64,000 nucleotides of DNA. Origin: Cedecea neteri (GTDB lineage Bacteria; Pseudomonadota; Gammaproteobacteria; Enterobacterales; Enterobacteriaceae). Location: contig NZ_CP009458.1 in the NCBI RefSeq assembly GCF_000758305.1, positions 4,588,001-4,652,000 of the forward strand, read 5' to 3'. Below, piece after piece: positions 1 to 7,677 of the stretch; positions within the stretch are counted from its first letter, which is position 1; each line of letters begins with the position of its first letter. The notes under the pieces were generated by a model. That model did no database searches and was not told where the DNA came from. It saw nothing but the letters and a program-made list of their open reading frames with translations. A program made the position numbers and the translations under genes.

Positions 1-143
1 AGCGTTCTGCAGACCTGATCTCCATCGGGCCAATGCTGCAGGGTATGCGCAAGCCGGTTAACGACCTGTCTCGTGGCGCACTGGTGGACGATATCGTCTA
101 CACCATCGCTCTGACCGCGATTCAGTCCGCTCAGCAAGCGTAA
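1..143 (+). CDS. pta: Phosphate acetyltransferase, C-terminal end (partial)
   Basis: The window opens inside this gene, and only about 47 C-terminal codons are visible in the frame beginning at base 3. The peptide contains ISIGPMLQGMRKPVNDLSRG and ends VYTIALTAIQSAQQA, which I recognise as the C-terminus of the long enterobacterial Pta. Pta converts acetyl-CoA and phosphate to acetyl phosphate, the step before AckA in acetate formation. The genes that follow (yfcD, yfcE and so on, beyond an inserted PTS block) fit the usual pta neighbourhood. A hairpin with a T-run follows the stop codon. Confidence 0.93.
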   Translation, partial: RSADLISIGPMLQGMRKPVNDLSRGALVDDIVYTIALTAIQSAQQA

Positions 144-159
144 GCTGACTGAGATACAA

Positions 160-193
160 AAAAGGCAGCCATCTGGCTGCCTTTTCTTTTTTC
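160..193. terminator. Bidirectional terminator between pta and the transketolase gene
   Basis: AAGGCAGCCA pairs with the TGGCTGCCTT arm after a short loop. A-rich sequence precedes the hairpin and a T-run follows it, so it can end pta on the plus strand and the converging PTS/transketolase operon on the minus strand. Confidence 0.85.
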
Positions 194-208
194 TGTCACC
201 CTTAACCA

Positions 209-1162
209 CTACAGCAGTTCTTTCGCCGCTTTCACGATATCTGCCGCCGTCAGGCCATATTCCTGCTGCAGGAAATCCTGAGTCCCGACCTGGCCGTAAC
301 GCTCCTTCACGCCGACTCTGCGCATCGGCACCGGGCAGGTTTCCACCAGCACTTCCGCCACCGCCGACCCCAGCCCGTTGTGAATACTGTGGTTTTCACA
401 GGTCACAATTCGGCCGGTTTTTTCGGCGTAATTCTTCACCAGCATACGGTCGATAGGCTTGAGGGTGAACATGTCAATGACCGCCGCGCTAACCCCTTCC
501 TGCTCCAGCTGCTGAGCCGCTTTTACCGCTTCGGCAACCATAATCCCGTTGGCGATCAGCGTGATATCCGTTCCGTCCCGCAGCACATTACCTTTGCCGA
601 TGGTGAAGGTTGAGCCTTCCTCATAGACCGTGGCCGCCTGCTTGCGAATAGTCCGCACCCAGTAGAAGCCTTCCAGCTCGATCAGCTGACGCAGAATATC
701 TTTAAACATCACCGCATCAGTCACTTCCAGTACAACAGAATGCGCCAGCCCGCGAACAATACCCATATCTTCAAACGACATATGGGTCCCACCGTTATGG
801 CAGGCCGTCACCCCGGCGTCGGAAGCAATCACCTTGACGTTATTGCGCTGGTAATCCAGCGACATAAACAGCTGGTCAAAGCAGCGGCGGCTGGCGAAGG
901 CGGTAAAGGTGTGGACGAACGGCTTGCGCCCGGTCAGTGACAGACCCGCCGCCACGCCAATCACGTTGGCTTCCATGATGCCGCAGTTAATCACATGCTG
1001 CGGGTTATCTCGCTGCACGCCATCCATCGCCATCGAACTCATCAGGTCAGCTTCCAGCGCGATGATCCCGCTGCCTTCGCCAATCTGCTGCTGAACAAAC
1101 CCGGCGTAGACTTTACGCATCTCTACGGCGTCCTGGCCGCCGCTCTGACTTACCTTAATCAT
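209..1162 (-). CDS. Transketolase, C-terminal subunit
   Basis: This 317-residue protein matches the pyrimidine-binding and C-terminal domains of transketolase. GIMEANVIGVAAGLS (about residues 61–75) holds the Glu that activates thiamine diphosphate in this family. The aromatic FTAFASRRCFDQ stretch and the C-terminal ENHSIHNGLGSAVAE segment are also typical. It overlaps the N-terminal subunit gene by 8 bp, so the two halves are probably made together as a heteromeric enzyme. Transketolases move two-carbon ketol units between sugar phosphates. The PTS genes upstream suggest the donor is the sugar phosphate delivered by that transporter. As I recall, Salmonella has the same arrangement beside pta. 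The substrate cannot be read from sequence; split transketolases are also known from apulose-phosphate pathways. Confidence 0.85.
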   Translation of the reverse strand: MIKVSQSGGQDAVEMRKVYAGFVQQQIGEGSGIIALEADLMSSMAMDGVQRDNPQHVINCGIMEANVIGVAAGLSLTGRKPFVHTFTAFASRRCFDQLFMSLDYQRNNVKVIASDAGVTACHNGGTHMSFEDMGIVRGLAHSVVLEVTDAVMFKDILRQLIELEGFYWVRTIRKQAATVYEEGSTFTIGKGNVLRDGTDITLIANGIMVAEAVKAAQQLEQEGVSAAVIDMFTLKPIDRMLVKNYAEKTGRIVTCENHSIHNGLGSAVAEVLVETCPVPMRRVGVKERYGQVGTQDFLQQEYGLTAADIVKAAKELL

Positions 1163-1988
1163 GTGCCGCCTCCAGTTGCGCGATGGCCTGCTCCAGCGCC
1201 TGTTTTGACTGCTCCGTCAGGCGGAGATGGTGTGAGTTCCCCAGTTGCTCAAGATACGGCACCCCTTGCCCTTTAATGCTGTCGAGGATCACCAGCAAAG
1301 GACGCTGTTCGCTGCTGCGAACGGGTTTTACCGCCGCCAGCAAACCGGCAATGTCATCGCCTTTCACCTGCACCACGTCAAACCCGAAGGCGCTAAACTT
1401 CTCTGCCAGATCGAAAGCACAGATGATTTCGTCCAGCTCGCCGTCCAGTTGCTGTTTGTTCCAGTCCACGAACACCGTCAGATTGTTAAGACGATGATGA
1501 GCAATAAACTGGAAAGCCTCCCAGCACTGCCCCTCGTTCAGCTCGCCGTCGCCAACGATGCTGAATACCCGGTTGCGACGCTGTGCCAGCTTGTGGGACA
1601 GCGCCATACCGGCAGCAATAGAAATCCCCTGCCCCAGTGAACCGGTGGTCGCATCCACGCCGCGCGTTTTCAGGCGGTCGGGGTGGCTAGGCAGGCTGGT
1701 GCCGTTCTGGTTCAGCGTGGCCAATTGCTCCACCGGAAAATAGCCTTTCAGCGCCAGCGTGCTGTACAGCGCCGGGCCAGCATGCCCCTTCGACAGCACA
1801 AAGTAGTCGCGTTCAGCCCAGTCAGGGTCGCCCGGATCGATATTCATCACGTCGCCGTACAGCACTGCCAGCGTCTCGACCACCGACATGCTGCCGCCGT
1901 AATGGCCAAATCCCAGTTGGGTGAGCGCTTTCAGCGTCTCTACCCGGATGTCTCGCGCAAACCGCGTAACGTCTGCCAGTTCATTCAT
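1155..1988 (-). CDS. Transketolase, N-terminal subunit (TPP-binding)
   Basis: This 277-residue protein carries the thiamine pyrophosphate-binding half of a transketolase. GHYGGSMSVVETLAVLY lies near residues 28–44, SKGHAGPALYSTLA follows, and the GDGELNEGQCWEA motif with a downstream FVDWNKQQLDG supplies the Mg/diphosphate ligands. Full-length transketolase has about 660 residues, so this and the 317-residue downstream protein together make one enzyme. The start codon overlaps the EIIC stop (TAATG), which indicates translational coupling within the PTS operon. The gene is probably controlled by the divergent LacI-type regulator. The family and the split architecture are clear; the sugar substrate is not. 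Confidence 0.85.
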   Translation of the reverse strand: MNELADVTRFARDIRVETLKALTQLGFGHYGGSMSVVETLAVLYGDVMNIDPGDPDWAERDYFVLSKGHAGPALYSTLALKGYFPVEQLATLNQNGTSLPSHPDRLKTRGVDATTGSLGQGISIAAGMALSHKLAQRRNRVFSIVGDGELNEGQCWEAFQFIAHHRLNNLTVFVDWNKQQLDGELDEIICAFDLAEKFSAFGFDVVQVKGDDIAGLLAAVKPVRSSEQRPLLVILDSIKGQGVPYLEQLGNSHHLRLTEQSKQALEQAIAQLEAAHD

Positions 1989-3379
1989 TATTTAGCCCCC
2001 GTATTGTCTTCAGTGTGTACGGCAGGAGTGCCTTTTCCTTTGCCCAGATAGTTGAACCCGACCAGCACCGCAAATACGGCCACCACCACAGCAGTAATCG
2101 CCGCAGGTGACAGGAAGCGTGCAAGATTGCCGAGGATAATCCCCACCACGCCGAAATCAGCGTCGGAGAAAGTTGTGTTGGCGAAGCCCAGCGCACCCAG
2201 GACAGGCAGCAGCAACACTGGCAGGAAGGTGATCAGCAGCCCGTTGGCAAAAGCCCCCACCATCGCGCCGCGACGGCCGCCGGTAGCGTTACCAAACACG
2301 CCCGCTGTCGCCCCGGTAAAGAAGTGAGGCACCACGCCCGGCAAAATCAGCACCAGCTTCATCTGCCCAAGCAGGAACAGGCCCACCAGTCCGCCGAGGA
2401 AGCTAAACAGGAAGCCCACCAGCACGGCATTCGGCGCATAAGGGTAAACCACCGGGCAGTCCAGCGCCGGACGAGCATTAGGCACCAGCTTCTCGGAGAA
2501 ACCGGTAAATGCCGGGACGATTTCTGCCAGAATCAAGCGCACACCCTGCAGGATGATGAACACCCCCGCCGCAAAGGTAATCGCCTGAATAATGGAGTAA
2601 ACCAGGAAGTTCTGGCCTCCGCTAAGCTTCTCTTCTACATAAGCCTGGCCTGCACAAATCGCGAGGATCATGTAGATAACAATCATGGTCAGGGAAATGG
2701 AGATTGAGCTGTCACGCAGGAAGCTGAGGTTCTTCGGCAGGTTCATCTCTTCCGTGGAGCGCGAACCTTTGCCGCACTTGCTGCCGATCCAGCCGGACAG
2801 CACGTAGCCCAGCGTACCGAAGTGGCCAAAGCCGATATCGTCGGTGCCGGTGATGCGGCGCATATAGCGCTGCGCAATGGCCGGGAAGAATGCCATGATC
2901 AGGCCGAGGATCAGCGACCCGGTAAACACCAGCGCCACGCCTTCAAAGCCCGCCACGGTCAGGATGACGCTTATCATGCACGCCATGTAGAACGTGTGGT
3001 GCCCGGTCAGGAAGATGTACTTCAGGCGGGTAAAGCGAGCCACAATGATGTTCGCCACCATCCCGAAGGCCATGATCAGCGCCGTGGATGCCCCGTATTT
3101 CTCCAGCGCGATAGAAACAATCGCCTCATTATTAGGAATAATGCCCTGAATATTAAAGGCGTGTTCAAACATACCGCCCAGTGGATTCAAAGACCCCACT
3201 AATACGGTGGCACCGCCGCCCAAAACAATAAAACCTAATACGGTTTTAATTGATCCTTTTACCACATCAGAAAATGACTTCTTTTGCGCAACAAGGCCAA
3301 TTAATGCTATCAGCCCGACAAGAATGGCCGGGACTTTCAGAATATCAACAATAAAATTCAGCGTGCCAAGGATAAACAT
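1988..3379 (-). CDS. PTS ascorbate-type transporter subunit EIIC (UlaA/SgaT family)
   Basis: This is a 463-residue polytopic membrane protein with about ten or more hydrophobic segments, typical of the UlaA/SgaT EIIC family. Recognisable stretches are the N-terminal FIVDILKVPAILVGLIALIG, the TGHHTFYMACM segment near residue 125 and the LPGVVPHFFTGATAGVFGNA segment near residue 358. It forms the channel that moves the sugar while EIIB phosphorylates it. EIIA and EIIB are encoded upstream, and an ERIC element separates EIIB from this gene. The ascorbate enzymes UlaD, UlaE and UlaF are not nearby and a transketolase pair follows instead. The substrate is therefore likely a different ketose or sugar acid. 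Confidence 0.85.
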   Translation of the reverse strand: MFILGTLNFIVDILKVPAILVGLIALIGLVAQKKSFSDVVKGSIKTVLGFIVLGGGATVLVGSLNPLGGMFEHAFNIQGIIPNNEAIVSIALEKYGASTALIMAFGMVANIIVARFTRLKYIFLTGHHTFYMACMISVILTVAGFEGVALVFTGSLILGLIMAFFPAIAQRYMRRITGTDDIGFGHFGTLGYVLSGWIGSKCGKGSRSTEEMNLPKNLSFLRDSSISISLTMIVIYMILAICAGQAYVEEKLSGGQNFLVYSIIQAITFAAGVFIILQGVRLILAEIVPAFTGFSEKLVPNARPALDCPVVYPYAPNAVLVGFLFSFLGGLVGLFLLGQMKLVLILPGVVPHFFTGATAGVFGNATGGRRGAMVGAFANGLLITFLPVLLLPVLGALGFANTTFSDADFGVVGIILGNLARFLSPAAITAVVVAVFAVLVGFNYLGKGKGTPAVHTEDNTGAK

Positions 3380-3392
3380 ATCCGCCTCCGCT

Positions 3393-3521
3393 CATATCCG
3401 TCATACTTCGAACCCCAGGTGCGTTGACTGCACTCACTCCTCCCAGTCATTTACTTGATGTAAACTCCTGAGATGCCTGAGCTTGTCGCCTGCCTACAAT
3501 TCGAATTATTTTGGCTATATA
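3393..3521. repeat. ERIC (IRU) element
   Basis: About 129 bases match the enterobacterial ERIC repeat, whose usual length is about 127. On the minus strand it contains CAGGAGTTTACAT, AAGTAAATGACTGGG, CAACGCACCTG and GAAGTATGACGG in that order, the conserved ERIC order. The ends carry inverted arms (CATATCCG and GGCTATATA regions). It lies in the EIIB–EIIC gap inside the operon, so it would be transcribed into the mRNA as a long hairpin. Confidence 0.85.
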
Positions 3522-3530
3522 TTATTATGA

Positions 3531-3803
3531 TTAACGACCCGCAAAATAAGCGCTCAGCTTATTTTCCAGCTCATTGATGTCGATGATGTTGTTGATCACC
3601 ACCAGCTGGCTGTCCGGCAGGCGCGCGCTGGCTGCAATATCTTTCGCCATCACAAACACATCTGCCGCGTCCGGGGTGGCGGAGGATAAATCCGAGTGTT
3701 CGACCTCTGCCTCAATATTGAGTTTTTTAAGCACTTTTTTAATATTCATTTCGACCATAAAACTACTGCCGAGACCTGAACCGCAGATTGCCATTATCTT
3801 CAT
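3531..3803 (-). CDS. PTS lactose/ascorbate-type subunit EIIB
   Basis: This 90-residue cytoplasmic domain protein begins MKIMAICGSGLGSSFMVEMN. Cys7 in the CGSGLGSS P-loop is the expected phosphorylation site of UlaB-type EIIB proteins. The length is typical for a free-standing EIIB (about 90–100 residues). It receives phosphate from the EIIA encoded upstream and passes it to the incoming sugar bound by EIIC. The gap to EIIA is about 85 bases, and the downstream gap to EIIC holds an ERIC repeat. Confidence 0.88.
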   Translation of the reverse strand: MKIMAICGSGLGSSFMVEMNIKKVLKKLNIEAEVEHSDLSSATPDAADVFVMAKDIAASARLPDSQLVVINNIIDINELENKLSAYFAGR

Positions 3804-3888
3804 TTTGTGTACCTTATATTTTTAGTAGAGTAAGAGCGCATCGCATTTTTCAATGCAACGTAAAAACCTATGGTGTTAAATTAAAAAA

Positions 3889-4332
3889 CTAGAATCGATT
3901 AATTATTTTTTGTATTTCCTCCAGGTTATTGGCCTGATGCAATAACGCCATGTCTTCGTCGCTGGAAAATAGCTCAGCGAGCGCGGAAATCATTTCAATG
4001 TGACTATGGCTGTCCGGGGCCGCCAGCATAATAATGACATCCACCGGGTCGTTCCCCTCAGAATGAAAGCTAACGCCCTGCCTCAGCTTCAACAGTGAGA
4101 GACCAAGCCCGGTCGCGCCCTCTTCCGGACGCGCATGCGGCATTGCCAGGCCCGGCGCCAGCACATAGTACGGCCCCAATTTTTGATGCTGCTGCATAAT
4201 GGCCGTCAGGTAATGGGGGGCAATAATCCCCGCGTCCAGCAGTGGCCGGGCGCTAATCTCCAGCGCCTGCTGCCAGTTTGCGACCTCGTCATGAAGCTGA
4301 ATAGTCTGCGGATGCAGCCATTGGTTGAGCAC
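3889..4332 (-). CDS. PTS mannitol/fructose/ascorbate-type subunit EIIA
   Basis: This 147-residue protein belongs to the EIIA-2 family (UlaC, FruA/MtlA-type). His66 in APGLAMPHARPEEGA is the expected phosphorylation site, and the family's SHIEMISALAELF segment is near residues 110–125. It is the first gene of the minus-strand operon EIIA–EIIB–EIIC–tktN–tktC. Its upstream region carries a CRP-type site and two operator palindromes shared with the divergent regulator. It takes phosphate from HPr. Confidence 0.88.
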   Translation of the reverse strand: MLNQWLHPQTIQLHDEVANWQQALEISARPLLDAGIIAPHYLTAIMQQHQKLGPYYVLAPGLAMPHARPEEGATGLGLSLLKLRQGVSFHSEGNDPVDVIIMLAAPDSHSHIEMISALAELFSSDEDMALLHQANNLEEIQKIINRF

Positions 4333-4394
4333 GATAACCTCTCGAAATCGACTTTGATGATGGGCAAACTTTATTCAACGGCCCTGGGTTTAAC

Positions 4395-4410
4395 TGTGAT
4401 TGATATCACA
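4395..4410. promoter_or_regulatory. CRP-binding site between the PTS operon and its regulator
   Basis: TGTGATTGATATCACA is an exact match to the TGTGA-N6-TCACA CRP consensus. It lies 63 bases upstream of the EIIA start codon, which fits catabolite activation of the PTS operon. Confidence 0.85.
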
Positions 4411-4411
4411 A

Positions 4412-4459
4412 AGATAGCGCTACCAATAACTATCACTCGATTTTGTGATAGCGCTATCA
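4412..4459. promoter_or_regulatory. Pair of LacI/GntR-type operators
   Basis: A perfect 14-bp palindrome TGATAGCGCTATCA lies at 4446–4459. A near copy AGATAGCGCTACCA lies at 4412–4425. The centres are 34 bases apart, close to three helical turns, and both sit beside the CRP site. They are the most likely binding sites of the LacI-type protein encoded divergently at 4589. Confidence 0.75.
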
Positions 4460-4588
4460 AATTGCAATCATTGTGTTAAATCGCATTAAGGCGCACGATT
4501 TCAGGCGTATACTTGAGCGATATTTCCCCTTCTTTTTCAGGGGCCAACGTCAGCCTGGCGTTTTTCAGGTCGAGAATCAGGAATCACA

Positions 4589-5608
4589 ATGTCCATAACC
4601 CGAAAGCGGCGAAGTACCGGTAAGGTGACGCTTGCAGATGTGGCTCAGCTCGCCGGCGTCGGTACCATGACCGTTTCGCGAGCGCTAAGAACCCCGGAGC
4701 AGGTTTCCGACAAATTACGCGAAAAAATCGAAGCGGCGGTTTCCGAGTTGGGTTACATGCCCAACCTTGCGGCAAGCGCACTGGCCTCAGCCTCCTCGTA
4801 TACCATTGCGATGGTGGTCCCAAGTCTGGCGGAATCCGGCTGCAGTGAAATGTTTGCCGGCCTGCAGCAGGTGCTGCAGCCTGCGGGGTATCAGATAGTC
4901 CTTGCTGAGTCCCAGCACCGGCTGGAACAGGAAGAGAAGCTGCTGGAAACGCTGCTGGCCTCCAACATTGCCGCGGCGATCCTACTGAGCGTGGAACACA
5001 GCGACACGGTGCGAGGCTGGCTGAAGCACGCCAGCATTCCTGTGCTCGAAATAGGTGCCACCCGCGTCGATCCGCTGGACATGAACATCGGCATTGATAA
5101 CGTCGCCGCCATGTTTGAACTGACGGAAATGCTCATCCACCGCGGCTATCAGAACATCGGGCTGCTGTGCGCGAACCAGGAACAGTGGATTTTCCAGCAG
5201 CACCTTCAGGGCTGGTACAAGGCGATGCTGCGCCACCATATGTCGCCCAACAGGGTAATCAACGCTGCCGCGCCGCCGACTTTCTCCACCGGGGCCGCAC
5301 AGCTACCTGAGTTTCTGTTGGCCTGGCCGGAGCTGGATGCGCTGGTCTGCGTGTCGGATGAACTGGCCTGCGGCGCGCTGTACGAATGCCAGCGCAGGCG
5401 CATCAAAGTCCCTGACGACTTAGCCATCGTTGGTTTTGGCGACAGCGACGTGAGCCGCGTCTGCCAGCCTGCGCTGACCACCATTGCGGTACCGCATCGT
5501 AAGATTGGGATTGAAGCCGGACGGGCGCTGCTGGCAAGAATTAACGAAGAAGAGTGGGACAGAAGCCCGACTATCGCGTCATCGCTGTGTATGCGGGATA
5601 GTTGCTGA
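4589..5608 (+). CDS. LacI-family (GntR/IdnR-like) transcriptional regulator
   Basis: This 339-residue protein has an N-terminal helix-turn-helix at about residues 13–36 (TLADVAQLAGVGTMTVSRAL), then the hinge SELGYMPNLAAS. A periplasmic-binding-protein-like effector domain (CVSDELACGALYECQRR and LAIVGFGDSDVSR segments) runs to the C-terminus. The pattern resembles the gluconate repressor GntR more than LacI itself. It is divergent from the PTS/transketolase operon and very probably represses it by binding the 4412–4459 palindromes. The inducer is unknown but should be the PTS sugar or its phosphate. The ATG start leaves the HTH intact. Confidence 0.88.
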   Translation: MSITRKRRSTGKVTLADVAQLAGVGTMTVSRALRTPEQVSDKLREKIEAAVSELGYMPNLAASALASASSYTIAMVVPSLAESGCSEMFAGLQQVLQPAGYQIVLAESQHRLEQEEKLLETLLASNIAAAILLSVEHSDTVRGWLKHASIPVLEIGATRVDPLDMNIGIDNVAAMFELTEMLIHRGYQNIGLLCANQEQWIFQQHLQGWYKAMLRHHMSPNRVINAAAPPTFSTGAAQLPEFLLAWPELDALVCVSDELACGALYECQRRRIKVPDDLAIVGFGDSDVSRVCQPALTTIAVPHRKIGIEAGRALLARINEEEWDRSPTIASSLCMRDSC

Positions 5609-5611
5609 TTT

Positions 5612-5660
5612 TCCCTCACCCAGGTCCCTTCCTGACGGGAAGAGGATCGGGGTGAGAGCC
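5612..5660. repeat. REP-like palindrome between the regulator and yfcD
   Basis: This is a diverged copy of the window's repeated element: CCCTCACCCAGGTCCCTTCC, then an inverted arm GGGAAGAGGATCGGGGTGAG. It lies between the converging stop codons of the LacI-type gene and yfcD and may act as a terminator or mRNA stabiliser. Confidence 0.6.
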
Positions 5661-5665
5661 AACGA

Positions 5666-6214
5666 TTACTCGCTTTCTTCGCTTTGTTTTTGTGACTCAT
5701 TTTTAGCGTTGCGGGTCATCCACAGCGCCAGCGCCTTCAGCGAATCTGGGGTAAATTCGTCACAGCGCGCGGTGATCTCTTCCGGGGACATCCAGCTCAC
5801 TTCACTGACTTCTTCTTCCTGCAGCGCAAAAGGCCCGTGAGACACGCAGCTAAAGAGTCCACCCCAAACGCGGCAGCTATCGTCTTCGAAGTAGAACTGC
5901 CCGTGCTCCGCGAACGGTACGCCGGCAATGCCCAACTCCTCTTCCGCCTCGCGGCGAGCTGACTCGAGCATTTGTTCATCCGCCTGCACGACACCACCTG
6001 CGGTAGCATCCAGCATGCCCGGCATGAAGTCTTTAATTTCGGTACGACGCTGCACCAGAATTTTGCCCATACCATCGTGAACAACAATATAGGTCGCGCG
6101 ATGACGCAGCCGCTGCGCACGCATTTGCTCGCGGCTTGCCTGTGCGATGACCTCATTGTCCTCATTCACAATATCTACCCATTCCGTGCCGACAAAATGA
6201 CTCTGTTCCACCAT
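5666..6214 (-). CDS. yfcD: NUDIX hydrolase YfcD
   Basis: This 182-residue protein matches YfcD (about 180 residues in E. coli). The N-terminal part has the TEWVDIVNEDNEVIAQASRE stretch. The NUDIX box appears as GGVVQADEQMLESARREAEE followed by ELG, giving the REAEEELG metal-binding core near residues 105–112. The fold resembles isopentenyl-diphosphate isomerase, but the physiological substrate is unknown. It lies in the conserved yfcD-yfcE-yfcF order. 58 bases separate it from yfcE upstream. Confidence 0.9.
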   Translation of the reverse strand: MVEQSHFVGTEWVDIVNEDNEVIAQASREQMRAQRLRHRATYIVVHDGMGKILVQRRTEIKDFMPGMLDATAGGVVQADEQMLESARREAEEELGIAGVPFAEHGQFYFEDDSCRVWGGLFSCVSHGPFALQEEEVSEVSWMSPEEITARCDEFTPDSLKALALWMTRNAKNESQKQSEESE

Positions 6215-6272
6215 CAGGGAAACCTTATTCAGGGGCGCTCTTACGGCGCGTTATTGGATTAACCTGTCAACG

Positions 6273-6824
6273 TTACGGGGTAATACGCACCTGTGCAATA
6301 ACCCCATCACTCTCCAGCGTGCGAACGGTCAGAACGCCATCATCCAGCATCCCGTAACTGGCCTCAAAACCGCCCTTCGGTATGCTGACAGAGCCTGGAT
6401 TAAACAAATAGATCTGTTCGTGCTTTTCTGCAACCGGAAGATGCGTATGGCCGAAAATCAGAACATCGCCAGCGGACAGCGGTGGCAAATGCCCAGGATG
6501 ATAGAGATGCCCGTGGGTCAGGAAAAGCCGCTGCTGCACCAGCAAAACCTGCTGCCAGGGAGCGGTAATCGGAAACTGGAGCAGCATCTGGTCCACTTCG
6601 CTGTCGCAGTTTCCGCGCACCGCGATAATCTTATCGGCAACGCTATTCAGGCACTGCGCCACCGCCGGGGGATTGTAGCCTTCGGGTAGCGCGTTCCGAG
6701 GGCCGTGATTCAGTAAGTCGCCCAGAATAACCAGCCATTTCGCACCGCTGTGCGCGAAACGTTCCAGAACTTTTTCCGTGGCGGGTAGCGAACCGTGAAG
6801 GTCCGAAGCAAACATCAGTTTCAT
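6273..6824 (-). CDS. yfcE: Metallophosphoesterase YfcE
   Basis: This 183-residue protein is a calcineurin-like phosphodiesterase. Its metal-binding motifs are D-x-H (FASDLHGS, residues 5–12), GDLLNHG (near 35), GNCD (near 72), the GH of THGHLYHPG, and the C-terminal GHTHLP motif. E. coli YfcE is a manganese-dependent phosphodiesterase active on artificial substrates with no known natural substrate. It sits between yfcF and yfcD, all on the minus strand. Confidence 0.92.
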   Translation of the reverse strand: MKLMFASDLHGSLPATEKVLERFAHSGAKWLVILGDLLNHGPRNALPEGYNPPAVAQCLNSVADKIIAVRGNCDSEVDQMLLQFPITAPWQQVLLVQQRLFLTHGHLYHPGHLPPLSAGDVLIFGHTHLPVAEKHEQIYLFNPGSVSIPKGGFEASYGMLDDGVLTVRTLESDGVIAQVRITP

Positions 6825-6881
6825 TTATCCCTGGCTCCAGTAGTGACAATCCGCCAATGATAACGAATTCCCCGGACGCTA

Positions 6882-7529
6882 TCAGCCCGCGTTTTTGGCC
6901 GACTGCGCCAGCCAAAGCTGCACCGACGCGCGCTGCCACTGGAAGCTGGCATACTCTTTCAGCCGCTCAGGGACTTCATCTCCGTTCAGAATCAGACGGT
7001 TGAGCATCAGCGCCAGGTCGGTGTCGGCGATAGACCATTCACCAAACAAATTTTGCTGCCCTTGCGGGAGCAAATGCTCTGCGGTAGCGATCAACTTCTC
7101 TGCAGCCTGAAGACCCGCCGGGCTTAGCGCCGGTTTCTTCTCGCCGGCAAAGACCACGGCGGTAGAGCGCTCTTCCCGAATAGGCATTAAGTCACTGCGC
7201 AGCCACGCCTGCACCTGCCGCGCCCGGGCGCGTTTTTCAATATCGTGAGGATAGATACGTTCCCACGTCGGAGGCGCAAAACGCTCTTCCAGATACTCAT
7301 CAATAGCGGAGGATTCGCTGAGCACAAAATCCCCAACGGCCAGCACCGGCACCCGGCGAGTCAGATCAAACCCTTTCCAGCCCGGCTTTAAATTCTGGCC
7401 GCTGGCGAGGTCGACGGTTTGCAGAGAAAAGGCGAGCCCTTTTTCTTTCAGCGCAACAAAAACGGAAAGCACATAGGGGCTGAAACACTGGCTATCGGTC
7501 CACAACGTAATGGCAGGCTGGCTCATCAT
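6882..7529 (-). CDS. yfcF: Glutathione S-transferase YfcF
   Basis: This 215-residue protein has an N-terminal thioredoxin-fold GST domain (ITLWTDSQCFSPYVLSVFVA, VPVLAVGDFVLSESSAIDEYLEERF with the SES glutathione-binding turn) and an all-helical C-terminal domain with SIADTDLALMLNRL. E. coli YfcF has glutathione transferase and peroxidase activity and affects peroxide tolerance. It is divergent from yfcG, another GST-fold gene, across about 150 bases. Confidence 0.9.
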   Translation of the reverse strand: MMSQPAITLWTDSQCFSPYVLSVFVALKEKGLAFSLQTVDLASGQNLKPGWKGFDLTRRVPVLAVGDFVLSESSAIDEYLEERFAPPTWERIYPHDIEKRARARQVQAWLRSDLMPIREERSTAVVFAGEKKPALSPAGLQAAEKLIATAEHLLPQGQQNLFGEWSIADTDLALMLNRLILNGDEVPERLKEYASFQWQRASVQLWLAQSAKNAG

Positions 7530-7677
7530 ATCCTCACTTATTCGCGCGACAGGTTATTGAACATAGAGCGAAAAAATCGTTTTGTCATCCGCTTAAAACG
7601 CACCATTCCGGTGCAGAAATAGCAATAACTTCTATACTCGAAACATTTGCCAAAATGGACTAAACCCTGGAGTGACC

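Noticed and set aside
209..4332. Complete L-ascorbate utilisation (ula) operon
   Set aside because: Only the PTS subunits resemble Ula proteins; UlaD, UlaE, UlaF and UlaG are absent and a transketolase pair is present instead.
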